Part shown: positions 37,056 through 48,215 of the stretch, piece after piece
Position numbering within the stretch: position 1 is the first letter of the stretch
How the letters are laid out: every line of letters begins with the position of its first letter
DNA from: Odobenus rosmarus divergens
Lineage: Eukaryota > Chordata > Mammalia > Carnivora > Odobenidae
Reading direction: 5' to 3'
Length of the DNA: 64,000 nt
Assembly (NCBI RefSeq): GCF_000321225.1
Contig: NW_004450401.1
Coordinates: 4,687,307-4,751,306, forward strand
Notes under the pieces: generated by a model
What the model was told of the DNA's origin: nothing
Databases searched by the model: none
What the model saw: the letters and a program-made list of their open reading frames with translations, nothing else
Made by a program: the position numbers and the translations under genes

Positions 37056-37061
37056 TTTATT
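37056..37061 (-). terminator. HRH2: Candidate HRH2 poly(A) signal
   Basis: AATAAA lies on the minus strand about 890 nt after the HRH2 stop codon. It is a possible polyadenylation signal for the unspliced 359-residue isoform. There is no independent support, and other signals could be used. Confidence 0.25.
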
Positions 37062-37659
37062 TTTTCAGCCTGGATACCTCTTGGGGGTAGAATCCTGGGG
37101 CATCTTCTCTCTCACATCTCCTGTACCCCAAACATCCAATGCTCTCCAAGCCTATCTTTTTTTTAATAGCCTCTTAGATGTTGCTCTATTCCTTTCTCCT
37201 CTCTCATGGGCCAGTGCACATGCCCCTTCACCGATGGCCCCATCTCATTCTGCTGGTCCACGTCTTTCCGGGAACCAAAGCTCTCTTTCCAAAGCACAGA
37301 GCTGCCTGGCTTCCCTCCACCCTTGCTTCTAATCCTTCCATCTTCCCCTGAGACCAATGGTACAAGGTCCAAGCCCCTAGCCTGACCTGCAAGGCTCTGC
37401 CTTCCCAATTTGGCCAGCCCTCTTTCTCCTCTGACCTGAGCACCCCTAGCATAAGAGCGGGTGCATCATAGGGGCTCAACGAACGTGGACCAAGCTGGGT
37501 TGGCGGTTACTCCCCAGGCGGCGGCATCAGTGCCTGGCCATTTGAGGACTGTCCTGGAAAGCTTGGGTGAACACCTCACATGACTAACCAAATGGCAGAG
37601 TTGGGCCTTGAACTTGGGATTCCCAATTGTAAGGACAACGTAGCTAGAATAAAGGGCCC

Positions 37660-37810
37660 ACAAGTTCTGGAGTCAGAGATCTCTGTCCAGGTCCCAGCTG
37701 TGTGGCCCTGGTCACGTGCTCTGAGATTTAATGTGGTCCTTTAAAAATGGAAGTCAAAGCGTCTACCTCAGGGAGCCGTTGGGAGGATGGAACAACATGA
37801 GGTTGGCAAA
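37660..37810 (-). repeat. MIR relic, probably in the HRH2 3' UTR or nearby
   Basis: Reverse-complement MIR order: 'tctggagtcagagatctctg', 'cagctgtgtggccctggtca', 'ctacctcagggagccgttgg', 'gaggatggaacaacatgagg'. Confidence 0.65.
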
Positions 37811-37946
37811 GTGCTCATGAAGACTTCCCAGCACAGAATGTTCGACCAGCACCTGGGGAACGGCCGCTACCTTCACGGTTGCCGTTACTGGGACCCCCTC
37901 CCCGGGGCGCTTGTCCCGCGCACGCACACACACACATTCAGGGCAG

Positions 37947-39026
37947 TTACCTGTCTGAGGCTCCCCTCGGGGCTGTGACCTCTGTCCCACTCCACACCTG
38001 CAGCTTCAGGGGCTTCTCTTCCTGCCGCATGGGTTCTCGGCTTTGGTTCCTGGCCAGCTGAGAGCTGCCAGCCCTCCGAGGAGTCTCCTGGGCACTGTGG
38101 CTGGCAGGCCCACAGCGGAAGAGCTGCTGGTATGCCGTGCGGAAGTCTCTGTTCAGCGTGGCGTACAGGATAGGGTTCAGGGCCGAGTTGGCATAGCCCA
38201 GCCACAGAACAACGGCTTCAATGGCCTCGTTGATGTCATCATCCCCTACCAGCCCCCGGTAAACAAACACGGTAAAGTAGGGGAACCAGCAGATGATGAA
38301 GGCTCCCATCACGGCGGCCAGTGTCACTGTGGCTTTGTGCTCCCCAATGGTAGCCGCCTTCCAGGAGCCCATGTGATGGATCCTCTTGGCCTGATCCCGG
38401 GCAATCTTGAAGATGCGGTAGTAGGTGATGCACATGACCAGCAGCGGTAGGTAGAAGGTGACCAGCCCATCCACCAAGCCGTACACCAAGTTGACCTGCA
38501 CTTTGCACTTGGGGATGGTGTGATTGAAACTGTTGTTCTTACTCCCACTGTTCCACCCCAGATGGATAGACAGGAAGGACAGGGTGATGGAGATGACCCA
38601 AATTAAGACAAGGGAGACAGCCACCCGGACTGGGGTGACCAGCACGGGGTAGCGCAGGGGGTCCGTGACAGCGCAGTACCGGTCGAGGCTGATCATGAAG
38701 AGGTTGAGGATGGAGGCCGTGCAGAGCATCACATCCAAGCTGGTATAGATGTTGCAGAAGACCTTGCCAAAGCTCCACTTGCAGGATAGCTGGTAGAAGG
38801 CCGAGAAGGGCAGCACCAGGAGGCCGAGGAGCAGATCGGTGATAGCCAAAGACACAATGAAGCAGTTGGTCAGACTGCGGAGCCGGCGGGTCAGGCCCAC
38901 AGCCAGGCAGACCACCACGTTGCCAGCAATGGTGATGAGGATGAGGACGGTGAGGACCACGCTGACAGTGATCTTGCATGGGGGAGAGTCCAGACAAGAG
39001 GAAGAGGCTGTGCCGTTAAGTCCCAT
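37947..39026 (-). CDS. HRH2: Histamine H2 receptor, intact single-exon coding sequence
   Basis: This encodes the Gs-coupled plasma-membrane receptor for histamine, which raises cAMP and drives gastric acid secretion and cardiac and smooth-muscle responses. The product is 359 residues, the usual length of the family's main isoform. Visible features: N-glycosylation sequon at Asn4, seven hydrophobic segments, Asp98 in TM3 (amine anchor), Cys91 and Cys174 (predicted disulfide), DRY at 115-117, Asp186 and Thr190 in TM5 (imidazole contacts), CWFP at 246-249, NPILY at 284-288, and Cys305 as a likely palmitoylation site. Further sequons lie at Asn164 and Asn168. The ATG has A at -3 and G at +4, and the full N-terminus is present. 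No frameshift or missing motif is seen. The stop codon overlaps a splice donor, so a longer C-terminal form is possible. Identification is by recognition of the protein sequence and motifs. Confidence 0.98.
   Translation of the reverse strand: MGLNGTASSSCLDSPPCKITVSVVLTVLILITIAGNVVVCLAVGLTRRLRSLTNCFIVSLAITDLLLGLLVLPFSAFYQLSCKWSFGKVFCNIYTSLDVMLCTASILNLFMISLDRYCAVTDPLRYPVLVTPVRVAVSLVLIWVISITLSFLSIHLGWNSGSKNNSFNHTIPKCKVQVNLVYGLVDGLVTFYLPLLVMCITYYRIFKIARDQAKRIHHMGSWKAATIGEHKATVTLAAVMGAFIICWFPYFTVFVYRGLVGDDDINEAIEAVVLWLGYANSALNPILYATLNRDFRTAYQQLFRCGPASHSAQETPRRAGSSQLARNQSREPMRQEEKPLKLQVWSGTEVTAPRGASDR
37949..37952 (-). promoter_or_regulatory. HRH2: Splice donor overlapping the HRH2 stop codon
   Basis: On the minus strand the last codons read GAC AGG TAA, which also form CAG|GTAACT, a strong donor. 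If used, the exon ends at 37951 and the stop is removed, extending the C-terminus in a downstream exon. HRH2 is known to have a longer C-terminal isoform in human. The downstream exon was not found here. Confidence 0.65.
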
Positions 39027-39117
39027 CCTGGGACCCTACAGCTCTGTCCTCTGCCGGCGGGCCCTGGCCACTTCTTGCCCAGCTTCCCAGTGTGTCAATT
39101 ATGTCAACCACTGGGCT

Positions 39118-39156
39118 CTAGGCTCCCAATGGAGCCAAAAGAAAATGTCCAAACAT
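39118..39156 (-). CDS. Upstream ORF in the predicted HRH2 5' UTR
   Basis: A 12-codon frame (MFGHFLLAPLGA, then TAG) begins at the only ATG between the predicted acceptor and the HRH2 start. It ends 91 nt before the receptor ATG. Its start context is weak (C at -3, T at +4), so scanning ribosomes would often pass it. Whether it is translated is unknown. Confidence 0.4.
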   Translation of the reverse strand: MFGHFLLAPLGA

Positions 39157-39190
39157 GGGGAGGTGACAATGACTGCCCAGGACCGTTTTC

Positions 39191-39205
39191 CTAGAAATAA
39201 ATAAA
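39191..39205 (-). promoter_or_regulatory. HRH2: Predicted splice acceptor of the HRH2 coding exon
   Basis: The minus strand reads TTATTTATTTCTAG|GAAAAC with the AG at 39192-39191, so the exon would begin at 39190 and carry a 164-nt 5' UTR before the ATG. It has a better pyrimidine context than the AGs closer to the start codon. Confidence 0.55.
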
Positions 39206-39784
39206 GCAGTCTTCTAGGAGGTATCGGGCATGAGTATGAATGAAGAAGAGCAAAAGGAGAAAGCTCCTCGTTCAAATTCCAGTCCTCAAATCACCCCCTG
39301 CTGAGCCAGCTTCCTCCAGCGACTGGAGCAGGTCTCTAATCTCCAGGTTTTGCATAGAGACTGAGGCACTGGAGCATGTGTCTGGAGGTGGCTTTGGTTT
39401 TATTCGGGAGGGATCATGTGGAGTTGTGGCCACATCCTTCTCCATAGCTGGTGGAGGCTCCCACCCATGTGATGGGGGTCAGGGACTGCTGCATCTGCCT
39501 CTTAGGACCACTGGCGAACAGGAGCTGAAAATGCAAGCATCCAGTGTTGAACACTTTGAAATCAGACCAAGAGCATGACTGATGTGAGATGAATCCTTCT
39601 AGACCTTGACCTTCCTGGGAGACACCAGGAGGCACAGGGTCAATCTGGATGCCTCTCTTTAGGAGGGACTGAGGCAACCAGGATGCACAGCGGGAGGAGG
39701 AACGGAGGCAGGATGCAAGGGGCTGGACCACTGTGTCACCCTGTGAGATACCGTTGGAGGGGTAGGACTATTTATACAGGAGAA

Positions 39785-39935
39785 AGAAAGAACTAGACAC
39801 AGACTCTAAACACCACAAGAACAGGGGCTGTGTCCGCTTGTTCACTGCCGGTTCCTGGTGCCTGACCCCACAGGTAGGCATTAAGCATCTGATGGATAAG
39901 TGATCAAATGAGTGAATAAATGAGCAAATGTAATG
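39785..39935 (+). repeat. L2 3'-end relic
   Basis: 'caggggctgtgtccgcttgt' followed by 'ggtaggcattaagcatctga' and 'gagtgaataaatgag' follows the L2 terminus pattern. Confidence 0.55.
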
Positions 39936-40007
39936 GCTTTGCTCTGATAAGGCACTGAGAACAGTGTCTGACGCTGTTGGCTTCACAAAATGTCATCGTA
40001 CCATAAA

Positions 40008-40370
40008 GCAGGAGCTGACCAACTTTCTCAGCAGAGAGCCAGGTAGTAAGTGCTTTCTGCTTTGCATCCCCCAAGGTCTCTGCTGGAATGACTCAACTCT
40101 GTCCCTGTAGCCCGAAAGCACCTACACGGACGACGTGCAAATGAATGAGTGTGTCTGTGCTCCCATGAGACTTTACTATGGGTACTGGAATTTGAATTTC
40201 ACATAGCTTTCACGTGTCACAAAATAGGATTCTTTTTTGGTTTTTTCCAACTCTTTAAAACTATTTCCAAACGCTTTAAAAATGTAAAAGCTATTCTTAG
40301 CTCATGGGCTGCGCAAAACCAGGCAGAGGGCCAGATTGAGTCTGCTGTCATAGTCTGCCGGCGGCTCGCC
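40008..40370 (-). mobile_element. hAT-type DNA transposon relic
   Basis: 'gagctgaccaactttctcag', 'agagccaggtagtaagtgct', 'tctctgctggaatgactcaa', 'ctgtagcccgaaagcaccta', 'gctattcttagctcatgggc' and 'gcagagggccagattgagtc' match the reverse orientation of the element at 23902-24411. It carries no SINE. Confidence 0.65.
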
Positions 40371-41264
40371 CTGCCCACACCTGCTCCAAACATCGCTCTC
40401 AATCTTCCTTTTCTTATTTGGCGGCACATGTGGTCAGTCAGCTGGCGCAGAACTGACTCAGTCTCTCCGATGGCTGCCTAGCAGCCCACGGGGTGGCTGG
40501 CCACGGTTGATCCTATTATGCCTTCATCACGAGTATTTTGGTGGTTTCCAGCTCCTTCCTCCCTCCCATCTTCCTACCTTCCTTCCACCTGTCCCAATGC
40601 AAACCTCACTTCAACAGAAAGGCTGCACACACAGTATGTCTTGGTTAAACCCCAGAGATCCCCTCCTACTGGTGATATTCTGTGATTCCAATCGATGAAA
40701 GACAAGCGAAGGCCCTGCCGATTCCCTTTCACGCCAGCCGATCCTGGTTTTCCAGAGAGCAGCTAGCAGGCAATCTACTGGGATCTGAGAGGCTGTAGAA
40801 ATCAGGATGACAGTGGAATCCCTCTCAGAAGCAAGCTAATCGCCACGTGACATGAATTAAGCCTCTCCTAGGCTTTGGCCTGGAGCGGTTTTGCAACCTG
40901 AATATGAGAAGCATCATTTAATTGTAACCACTGTGTTGGTGCAGGGATCACGGCGCCTGGTCACCTTCTGCCGCTCCAGCTGGTTCAGCCGCCGGGCTTT
41001 GCGAGCCGGGCCTCTGGGTATTATTTTTAGAAGATCTTTTCATTACATAAATAACACAAGCAGCATGGTTCTCACTGGTACATTTAATTAACTGTGGAGG
41101 AGATAGCAGCAAGGCTATCTTTTTTGAGAATCCCTATTTCTGATAACAATTTTTTTTCTGAGTTTCTTAACAGCCCGGTGTAGGTATTTTGGCCCTGGAC
41201 CAATGTTTTAGTTAGTGTTTGGGGTTTTCAAATCTGAACGAAGCAGCCTCTCATATAATTTGAA

Positions 41265-41430
41265 ATCCATCCTCCCCTCCCTTCTTCTTTCCTTCTCTTC
41301 CATCCCTCTGTTCTTTTCGGCCAGTATTTCTTTCAGACCTTACAACGTGGCCAATGCTGTTCTAGGTGCTGGGGGCACAATGACGAACAGAGCAACGGTG
41401 GTCCCTTTTTTCATGGAGTTTCAAAGAAGA
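41265..41430 (+). repeat. Ancient interspersed repeat relic
   Basis: 'ccaatgctgttctaggtgct' then 'gggggcacaatgacgaacag' has the order of a common ancient mammalian repeat. A CT-rich stretch precedes it. Confidence 0.45.
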
Positions 41431-42094
41431 ATCACTTCTGTCGTGTTTCTCTTTTACAGCCCAGGTCCCAGAGTTTCTGGTGACCTTCCGTGAAGGCAGG
41501 AGCTTTCGAATGGAGCTTCATCCACCCTGTAGCCTGTGGGTAGAATGACTGCCCCAGAGGCCACAGCACCACAAGATCACTGTCACTGTTTTCATCATCC
41601 CAGACAACATAAAAACACTTTCTCGAACTTTCCTTCCAAACTTCCAAAGCAATGACAAGCTTATTACAGTAAACCTAGTACCCTGAGGGGTACAGAAGAG
41701 GCCGACTGTGTGGTCACACGTCCAGGCCCTCCTGCCTGGAAGGTGACTGCTGCTGACAGTTGGGTGTGATGGGGGCTTTCCCTCCTTTCCCTGTGCTTCT
41801 CTGTGTACACACAGGCACACACGCTCTCCACATTACCGAGCAGCTCGGTTTCCCTAATTCCTTTATTGTATAAGGACACCCCTCTCCGTCACTTGGGCCT
41901 CACTCCCTCTTTTGAGAACCTACTCTGTGGCAATACAGCCTCTGTCGGGCTAAATGTATGAAGGGCGTCTGTGACAGCAGGTTTGCAAGCAGCAAAAAGC
42001 AGGAACCCACCAGAGTGTCGAGCAGCAGGGGATGGCTTGAGAGATCATGGTGCATCCTTACCGTGGGACCGCCCTGGGCATGCTGAGATCGCAC

Positions 42095-42600
42095 ATTAAA
42101 TGAAACATCATCGCATCCTCACAATAGCCCACGAGTGAGGGAAATCACTGCTCTATCTAGTGGCTGGAAGAGTGAGGCTCAGAGAGGCCCAGTGATGTCA
42201 CAGGCCGAGTAAGTGGTCAGAGGGTCTGGATTCACACTCAGCTCACACTCCTTCAGCCAGCCTTAATGCCTGTGCTCGGATCAGACCTCAAGCCATCCTT
42301 CCGGCTGGGTCTCACCAAACACTTCTGTACTTGTCCTCTAACTGCACCATTCAGTTAACCCAGCTTTCCCAGACGTATCACACCCTCTCACTCTTTGCTT
42401 TTGCTGTCTCCCTCAGCCTGCAGCCCTGCTTTTCCCTTTGTTCACTTTGACTACTCTCCTTTCAAGGCCCTGCTCAAACACCTCCATCTCCCTGGAGCCT
42501 TCCTGAATGCCTGGAGGCAGAAGCATTCTCCCCTGTACTTTGCACCGAGTTATACTTTGGCACCTGCTGCCTTGCAGTGTTAATATGGCTCCGTGTTTGC
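42095..42600 (+). repeat. MIR relic followed by L2 relic
   Basis: 42110-42240 has the MIR core ('gaagagtgaggctcagagag', 'gtgatgtcacaggccg'). 42290-42600 has L2-like text ('ttcaaggccctgctcaaaca', 'cctccatctccctggagcct', 'tcctgaatgcctgg'). Confidence 0.55.
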
Positions 42601-42642
42601 CCTCCCCACAGGGCCTGGATCTTGCCTACCTCTCTCCACCCC

Positions 42643-43172
42643 CCATCCACCCATCCACCCACCCACCCACGCATCCATCCATCCATCCAGCCAGCCAGCC
42701 ACCCAACCATCCATCCAGCCACCCACCCAACCATCCATCCATCCATCCACCCACCCAACCATCCAGCCATCCAGCCACCCACTCATCCATCCATCCATCC
42801 ATCCATCCATCATCTAGCCACCCACCCAACCATCCATCCATCCATCCACCCATGCATCCATCCATCCATCCATCCGCCAGCCAGCCATCCATCCAGCCAT
42901 CCATCCATCCATCCATCCATCCAGCTACCCACCCAACCATCCGTCCATCCATCCACCCATTTATCCACCCATCCATCCATTTATCCACCCACCCATCCAT
43001 CCATCCATCCACCCACCCATCATCCATTCAGCCATCCAGCCACCCACCCATCCAGCCATCCATCCATCCATCCACCCATCCATCCATCCATCCATCCATC
43101 CATCCATCCATCCATCCATCCACCCACCCACCCATCCATCCATCTAGCCAGCCAGCCATCCACCCAGCCAGC
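42643..43172. repeat. Large (CCAT/CCAC/CCAG)n tetranucleotide satellite
   Basis: About 530 bp is built of ccat, ccac and ccag units, with occasional caac and ctac variants. The period of four and lack of stop trinucleotides leave long open frames on both strands, encoding His-Pro-Ser and Trp-Met-Asp-Gly repeats. These are artefacts of composition and not genes. Confidence 0.97.
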
Positions 43173-43225
43173 CAACATTTTCTGTTGTCTATATAACAGG
43201 AGAAGTACAGGGTACCTGGAGTATG

Positions 43226-43249
43226 AGTGAGTGAGTGTGTGTGTGTGTG
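43226..43249. repeat. Short (GAGT)n/(GT)n microsatellite
   Basis: A gagtgagt run passes into (gt)n shortly after the CCAT satellite. Confidence 0.85.
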
Positions 43250-44060
43250 GTTTCCCCACCTTGGAAATATATGGGTACTCCCCTTGGGATTCAATGGGTC
43301 TGGTTAGTATCTGAATGGATATGTGAAAATGGGCCTATTTTCCCCAGCATTTTATGGTGAACGTTTTCACACACAAAAAGTTGAAAAACAACGAAATATA
43401 CAATAGATCTTATCCAACTGTCCGTGAAGATTAGATAATTGACTGTTCACCTCTCATTCTGTGTGAAAATCACCTGAAATTCATTAAAAGGCTTTAGCCA
43501 CTTCCTCCCCACATCCCGTAGGCTAACCACCGATGTCACAGCTGCACATGTCCCACTGTTTCCTCTTCTCATCTTTGTCTTAATAGCCTTTCAAAAGGCA
43601 CCTTCTGGAGAATTGGCTCAGGGTTGCAGTACTCCCCGCTGCCCCCTGGGGAAGCTTCTGACCTTTACCTGCGTTATCACCTAGTAGATGCAGCCATAAC
43701 AAAGAGCAGGGGCCAGCTCAGAGTCTGCTCATTGCGTGCCTCTGTGAGGCCATGCTGGCCAATTAGCTCTCAAGAGCAGCCCCGGCCCAGCGTGATAAGT
43801 GCACTCACTGCACTCTCTGATGGGTTTTAAACCTGCCGTGCTGGGCTCTGTGCGGGGGAGGTCTGATCCGTTTTCCATTACTAGCTTTGGTTGGTCTCTA
43901 AGTTTAGATCCTTGACGTGGCACTCAAGGTTCTTTGTGACCCGGTTCTGTCTCCTCTCTTTCGTCTCAGCTCCTGCCTGCCATGTGCACTTTCGTGTCCT
44001 AGGACAACACTTTGAGAAACACGGCACAGGTGACATTTCATTCCTCTGGTTTTGAAAGTG
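43250..44060. other. Intronic DNA without identifiable features
   Basis: I see no exon, RNA gene or clear repeat in this part of the inferred intron. Confidence 0.45.
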
Positions 44061-44225
44061 CCAGGCCCATTCTGACTCTGTGCCTTCACATATGCTGTTC
44101 CTCCTGCCTGGAATGCCCCTCCTCCTTTCTCTTGGCTGGCGAGCCGTCATTCTTCTTGTAAGACCTGGCCTCCTCTGCTATCTCAGCCGGGAAGGCTTCC
44201 AGAGGTACTCGCTCCATCCCCTCAC
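44061..44225 (+). repeat. L2 relic
   Basis: 'tgtgccttcacatatgctgt', 'tcctcctgcctggaatgccc', 'tcttgtaagacctggcctcc' and 'gggaaggcttccag' match the L2 3' segment order. Confidence 0.65.
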
Positions 44226-45014
44226 TTCTACTTCCCACTTGCACCCACCTTTGGCACAGGCTTGGGGTTTCTGGGGTGCGCTGCGTAGAATCCTGGGTTT
44301 TCGGTGCTCCAGGAAAACTCTCCTCCTTGAGGGGTCCTTGGTGATTCATCATCAGAATGTGTCTCCCCAGGAACGGAGTTGTGGTGGCTGGGATCCAGAA
44401 TGTTATTTCCCTCCTCACTCCTCCCATGCAGCACAAAGAACACGGGGGCTTGGGGGGGTCGAGGGTCGCCCCACCAGCACAGGCGTAGCCCAGAGGCAAA
44501 CCCAGGTCTGCCTTGTGCCTCAACTTCCCTCTCACTAGTCTTCACAGACAAAATCCCAGAAGAAATGCTACTGGTGGTAGATTCTGTTCGCTAACTAGAA
44601 GGGTGAGGCCTTCTAGAAAAGCCACTAGTCTAGGGGCTCAGGCCTCCTCCTTTTCAAATTTTATCAAACTGAGTCCAGCACTTTCTTTTCCCTTTTCCCT
44701 GGGAAGTGAAATGAAGTTCCCCTTTCAAGGTTTAAGAAACTAAGCTCCAGGCACAGGGAGCTGGTACTGTGCAAGCAGCCCGCAGTTTGGGGGGATCAGT
44801 TAAGGCTTGTGTGATTGCGTTTCTCACTGGGCCTGACAGATGGGTCTTGGTTTTCCAAGCAATAATTTACACTAGGAAAAGAAAACGGGATTCATCAGAC
44901 AACGCCTGTGTGCCAGGTACCTCCTGGGTGATCCAGTAGGAAGTCCTGTGAAGGAGGTGATTTGATCCTTATTCTGCAAACCTCGGCATGCAGAGAAATG
45001 AAGGGGAGCCCCAG

Positions 45015-45440
45015 GGGCTGAAAGCAAGGACTCTGGACAGATCTGGGCTCTAATTCCAGTGCTACCACTTAATAGCTTTGTGAGCCTGGGCACTTTACTG
45101 CCACCTCCCTGAGCCTTAGTTTCCTCATTTGTAAAATTTGTAAGATAAATACACCCTCCCTCACTTGGTGGATGTGAAAATGCAGAGTAAGGGTCTGGCA
45201 CATGGCAGGTTCTCCCCAAATGTTATCTGTATTATTGTCTAAAGCTGTCCAGTCAGGAAATAACATTCATGAGCACTCCATATATTTATTGAGTGCCTTC
45301 CAGGTGCAGACCCTGCGCTGGGCTCTTGGAACACAACAGTGAGCATGACAGACACATCTAGAAGCTTCTAGGACAGTGGGGGAGACAAACATTAAGTAAC
45401 TCACTGTAGAATTGCTCATTTAATTACAGTTGTATTAAGA
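45015..45440. repeat. MIR relic (minus) and a second ancient repeat (plus)
   Basis: 45015-45215 has the reverse-complement MIR order ('gggctctaattccagtgcta', 'agccttagtttcctcatttg'). 45275-45430 has 'tatttattgagtgccttcca', 'ggctcttggaacacaacagt' and 'gggggagacaaacattaagt', an ancient interspersed repeat. Confidence 0.6.
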
Positions 45441-46439
45441 GTTCTATATATAAATGGGAAGAATAGGGAGCCAAAGATTATATAATGGGGGGGTGCCTGA
45501 CCTGGTCCAGGGGTTATTAAAGGCTTCTCAAGGAAGGGATATGTGAGTTGAGACATCGGTACAGATGGAAACTCAATGACAATGGGGGACAGACAGGTTC
45601 CAGAAAGACGGAAGAGCTCACACAAAAGCTCCACCAGGAGGGAGATGGTGGATTTTAACCCTAGAGCCATGGGAAGCCTCAGGGGTAGAGGGGGAGTGTG
45701 AGCGAACGGCAACGTGACCGGAGGGAGGAAGGGGCCCCCTGCCCTGCTGTCCATACCAGGTGGGCTGTGGCAGTGGGTGTAGGTCTGAGCTGGGCCCTGC
45801 TGACCACCTCCTGTAATCACCATAAGTTATGAGACAGAAGTCACTGGGTCCTGGAAAGGCAGTTCCTTGTTTTTATGAGCCATAATTTCTTCGAACCTAC
45901 CCCCTATAATTGGCCATTGCAAACGTCCTAGGTACCTGGTGAGGAGGGCATTAGAAAGTAGCCCCAGCAACAGACTCTCAGGAACTCCGTCCCTGTCAGG
46001 AGTCCCAAAGGGGCTCGAGAAGCAGGAGTTCTGTCAGCGGGGCAACTTTCATTCCTTAAGGAGGGAAGACAAGCCTTTGCAAGCTCCAGAGTGGCCGTAC
46101 CCCCATGGGGTGCTGAGCAAACGTGACCGAGGCTCAGCCAGTCTGTCGGAACTGAAATGACCTTGGTCTTGCCCGGGGTCCTTTCTTCCCACTTACAGAT
46201 AGATGCCAGCCAAGGTGCAGCTCCACTTAGGAAAGGCTGGCTGCCTGTTACGCGCTAGGAGCTCTGAGGTTCCTAGTTACCATCAGCCAGGAGCCTGGTG
46301 CAAGCTGTGAGGCTGGGGATATAAACCAAGTGGACAGGGCGGTTCAGACACGGCCGAGGGATGGCCAACAGCGGCTGCAGTGGGGACACCGAAGGGCTGT
46401 GGGAACTTGGAGGAATGAGGTGGGACTCTGCGGCTGGTG

Positions 46440-47125
46440 GCAGGTGTGTGCACACACGCTTTACTGAGCCTGAAAAACCCCATGAATGTTACGAACACTC
46501 AGACTCCTGACCCAGCAGTTGAGTTTCTAAGAATTTGTCCTGTGACTCCCCACAGCACTGTGTTAGCGAAAGCTAGAAATGGTGTAAAAGTGCAGAGCAA
46601 TGAAAAAATGAAAGCAAAGCAATGAAGCCATCAAAAAGACTGAGTAGGTTGTCTGGGCCCATGTGGGTTGGTCTCCAAACATGTGCTGAGTAGGATAGGA
46701 AAAGGGGAAATGTGTGTGTGTACCCACGCATCCATGCGTGACTGCTCAGGAAGGGTACTGGGACTTGCCAAAAGGGGGTTGTTTCCTCTGGGGACCTGGG
46801 GGTTGAGCCATGGGTGGGAGAAAGACTTTTTTGTTTAAGATACATTTATTTTAGAGAGAAGGAGAGAGAGAGCGAGCATGAGCAGGAGGGGGAAAGAGAG
46901 AGGGAGAGAGAATCTCACGCAGACTCCACGCTGAGCGCAGAGCTCGACGTGGGGCTTGATCTCAGGACCCTGAGATCATGACCTGAGCTGAAACTAAGAG
47001 TCGGATGCTCAACTGACTGAGCCACCCAGGCGCCCCATGAGAATTCTTTTACTATATGCCCTTTGGGACCTTTTGAATCTTTTTACCTTGGGTATGTATC
47101 ACTGATTCAAAGCCTAACAGCCACA
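46440..47125 (+). mobile_element. Ancient L1 3'-region relic with nested CanSINE
   Basis: 'ggtgtaaaagtgcagagcaa', 'gggtactgggacttgccaaa' and, after the SINE, 'tactatatgccctttgggac' and 'gggtatgtatcactgattca' resemble an old L1 3' end interrupted at 46835-47036. Confidence 0.45.
46835..47036 (-). mobile_element. CanSINE insertion
   Basis: Antisense CanSINE: 'aagatacatttattttagag' tail complement, 'gatctcaggaccctgagatc' and head complement 'gagccacccaggcgcccc'. Confidence 0.9.
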
Positions 47126-47500
47126 CAGTTTGACAGGTGGACAAGGGAAGGGCAGAGATTTCCTGGCAGAGGGATGGAAGCTGGGTGATCAGATCACACC
47201 TAGGAGCAGGACCAGCCATGTGGTTGGTCAGGGCTCCAGGCCAGGGCTGGCACTCGGTCTGCTCAGCCCAGGAGCCCCTTATCAGAAATCCTCCACTCCA
47301 AGTTCATTGCCCTCAGGCACCATCCTCTCCCCACAATCACTGCACAGGTTTGGGGGTCAGACTGGTCATGCCGTGCCCCTCCAACGCTTTCCTGCTGTTC
47401 GCATAAAGATGACCATGCCTGCCATACCCTGCAGGATCTGGCCTCCACCAACCTCTCTGGCTGATTCTCCAGGGGAAGTTGGAGCTGGGGATGGAGTGCT

Positions 47501-47863
47501 AAAGAGTTTGGACTTAGCAGTCAGAGAAAGACAAATGCCATATGATTTCACTCATGTGTGGAATTTAAGAAACAAAACAGAGGAACATAGGGAAAGATAA
47601 AATAAGACGAAAACAGGGAGGGAGGCAAAACACAGGAGACTCTTAACTCTAGGGAGCAAAGCGAGGGTTGCTGGAGGGGAAGGGGGTGGGGGTCAGGGTC
47701 ACTGGGTGAGGGGCATTAAGGAGGGCACATGATGTAATGAGCACTGGGTGTTGCATGCAACTGATGAATCACTGAATTCTACCTCTGAAACCAATAATGC
47801 AGTATATGTTAATTGAATTGAATTTACCATAAAAAATTTTTTTGAAAAAGAGTTTGGACTTAG
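47501..47863 (+). mobile_element. Young 5'-truncated L1 with exact 17-bp target-site duplication
   Basis: 47518-47846 is the carnivore-type L1 3' end ('tgatttcactcatgtgtgga', 'aggagactcttaactctagg', 'gcattaaggagggcacatga', 'atgagcactgggtgttgcat'). Exact duplications aaagagtttggacttag lie at 47501-47517 and 47847-47863. Intact duplications suggest recent insertion. Confidence 0.95.
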
Positions 47864-47994
47864 TTCTGAAGGCAACAGAATGCCACTGAAGCTTCAATCA
47901 CCAGGCCCAAGATTACCCAGGAAACTGGTCACAGATCTGGAAACACGCTCTCCGGATCCCAGTCAGCCGACCACCAGTGAGGACACTCTTATTA

Positions 47995-48215
47995 CTGGTT
48001 AGTATGTATACAACTCTTACTTCACAACGGGCCTGGGGCTTTCTCTCTAAACATCATCTCCTTTACACTTTACCACAACACGCTGAGGCAAGAAATCTCT
48101 TCTGCATTTTACAAGTCTCAGACAAGTTCAGGAACTTGCCCAAAGTCTCAACACCGTTAAGTGGAAAAGTCAGGATTTGAATCCAGGTCTGTCAGACTCC
48201 GGAGTCTGTACTGGG
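47995..48215 (+). repeat. MIR relic
   Basis: 'aagttcaggaacttgcccaa', 'gtggaaaagtcaggatttga' and 'atccaggtctgtcagactcc' give a MIR 3' half. Confidence 0.65.

Noticed and set aside
38043..38450. Frames antisense to, or in other frames of, the HRH2 exon
   Set aside because: These are shadows of the receptor coding sequence; the receptor frame has all family motifs.
42507..43230. Long open frames (over 200 codons) on both strands of the CCAT region
   Set aside because: They are produced by a stop-free tetranucleotide repeat, translate to His-Pro-Ser or Trp-Met-Asp-Gly runs, and occur in several frames at once.
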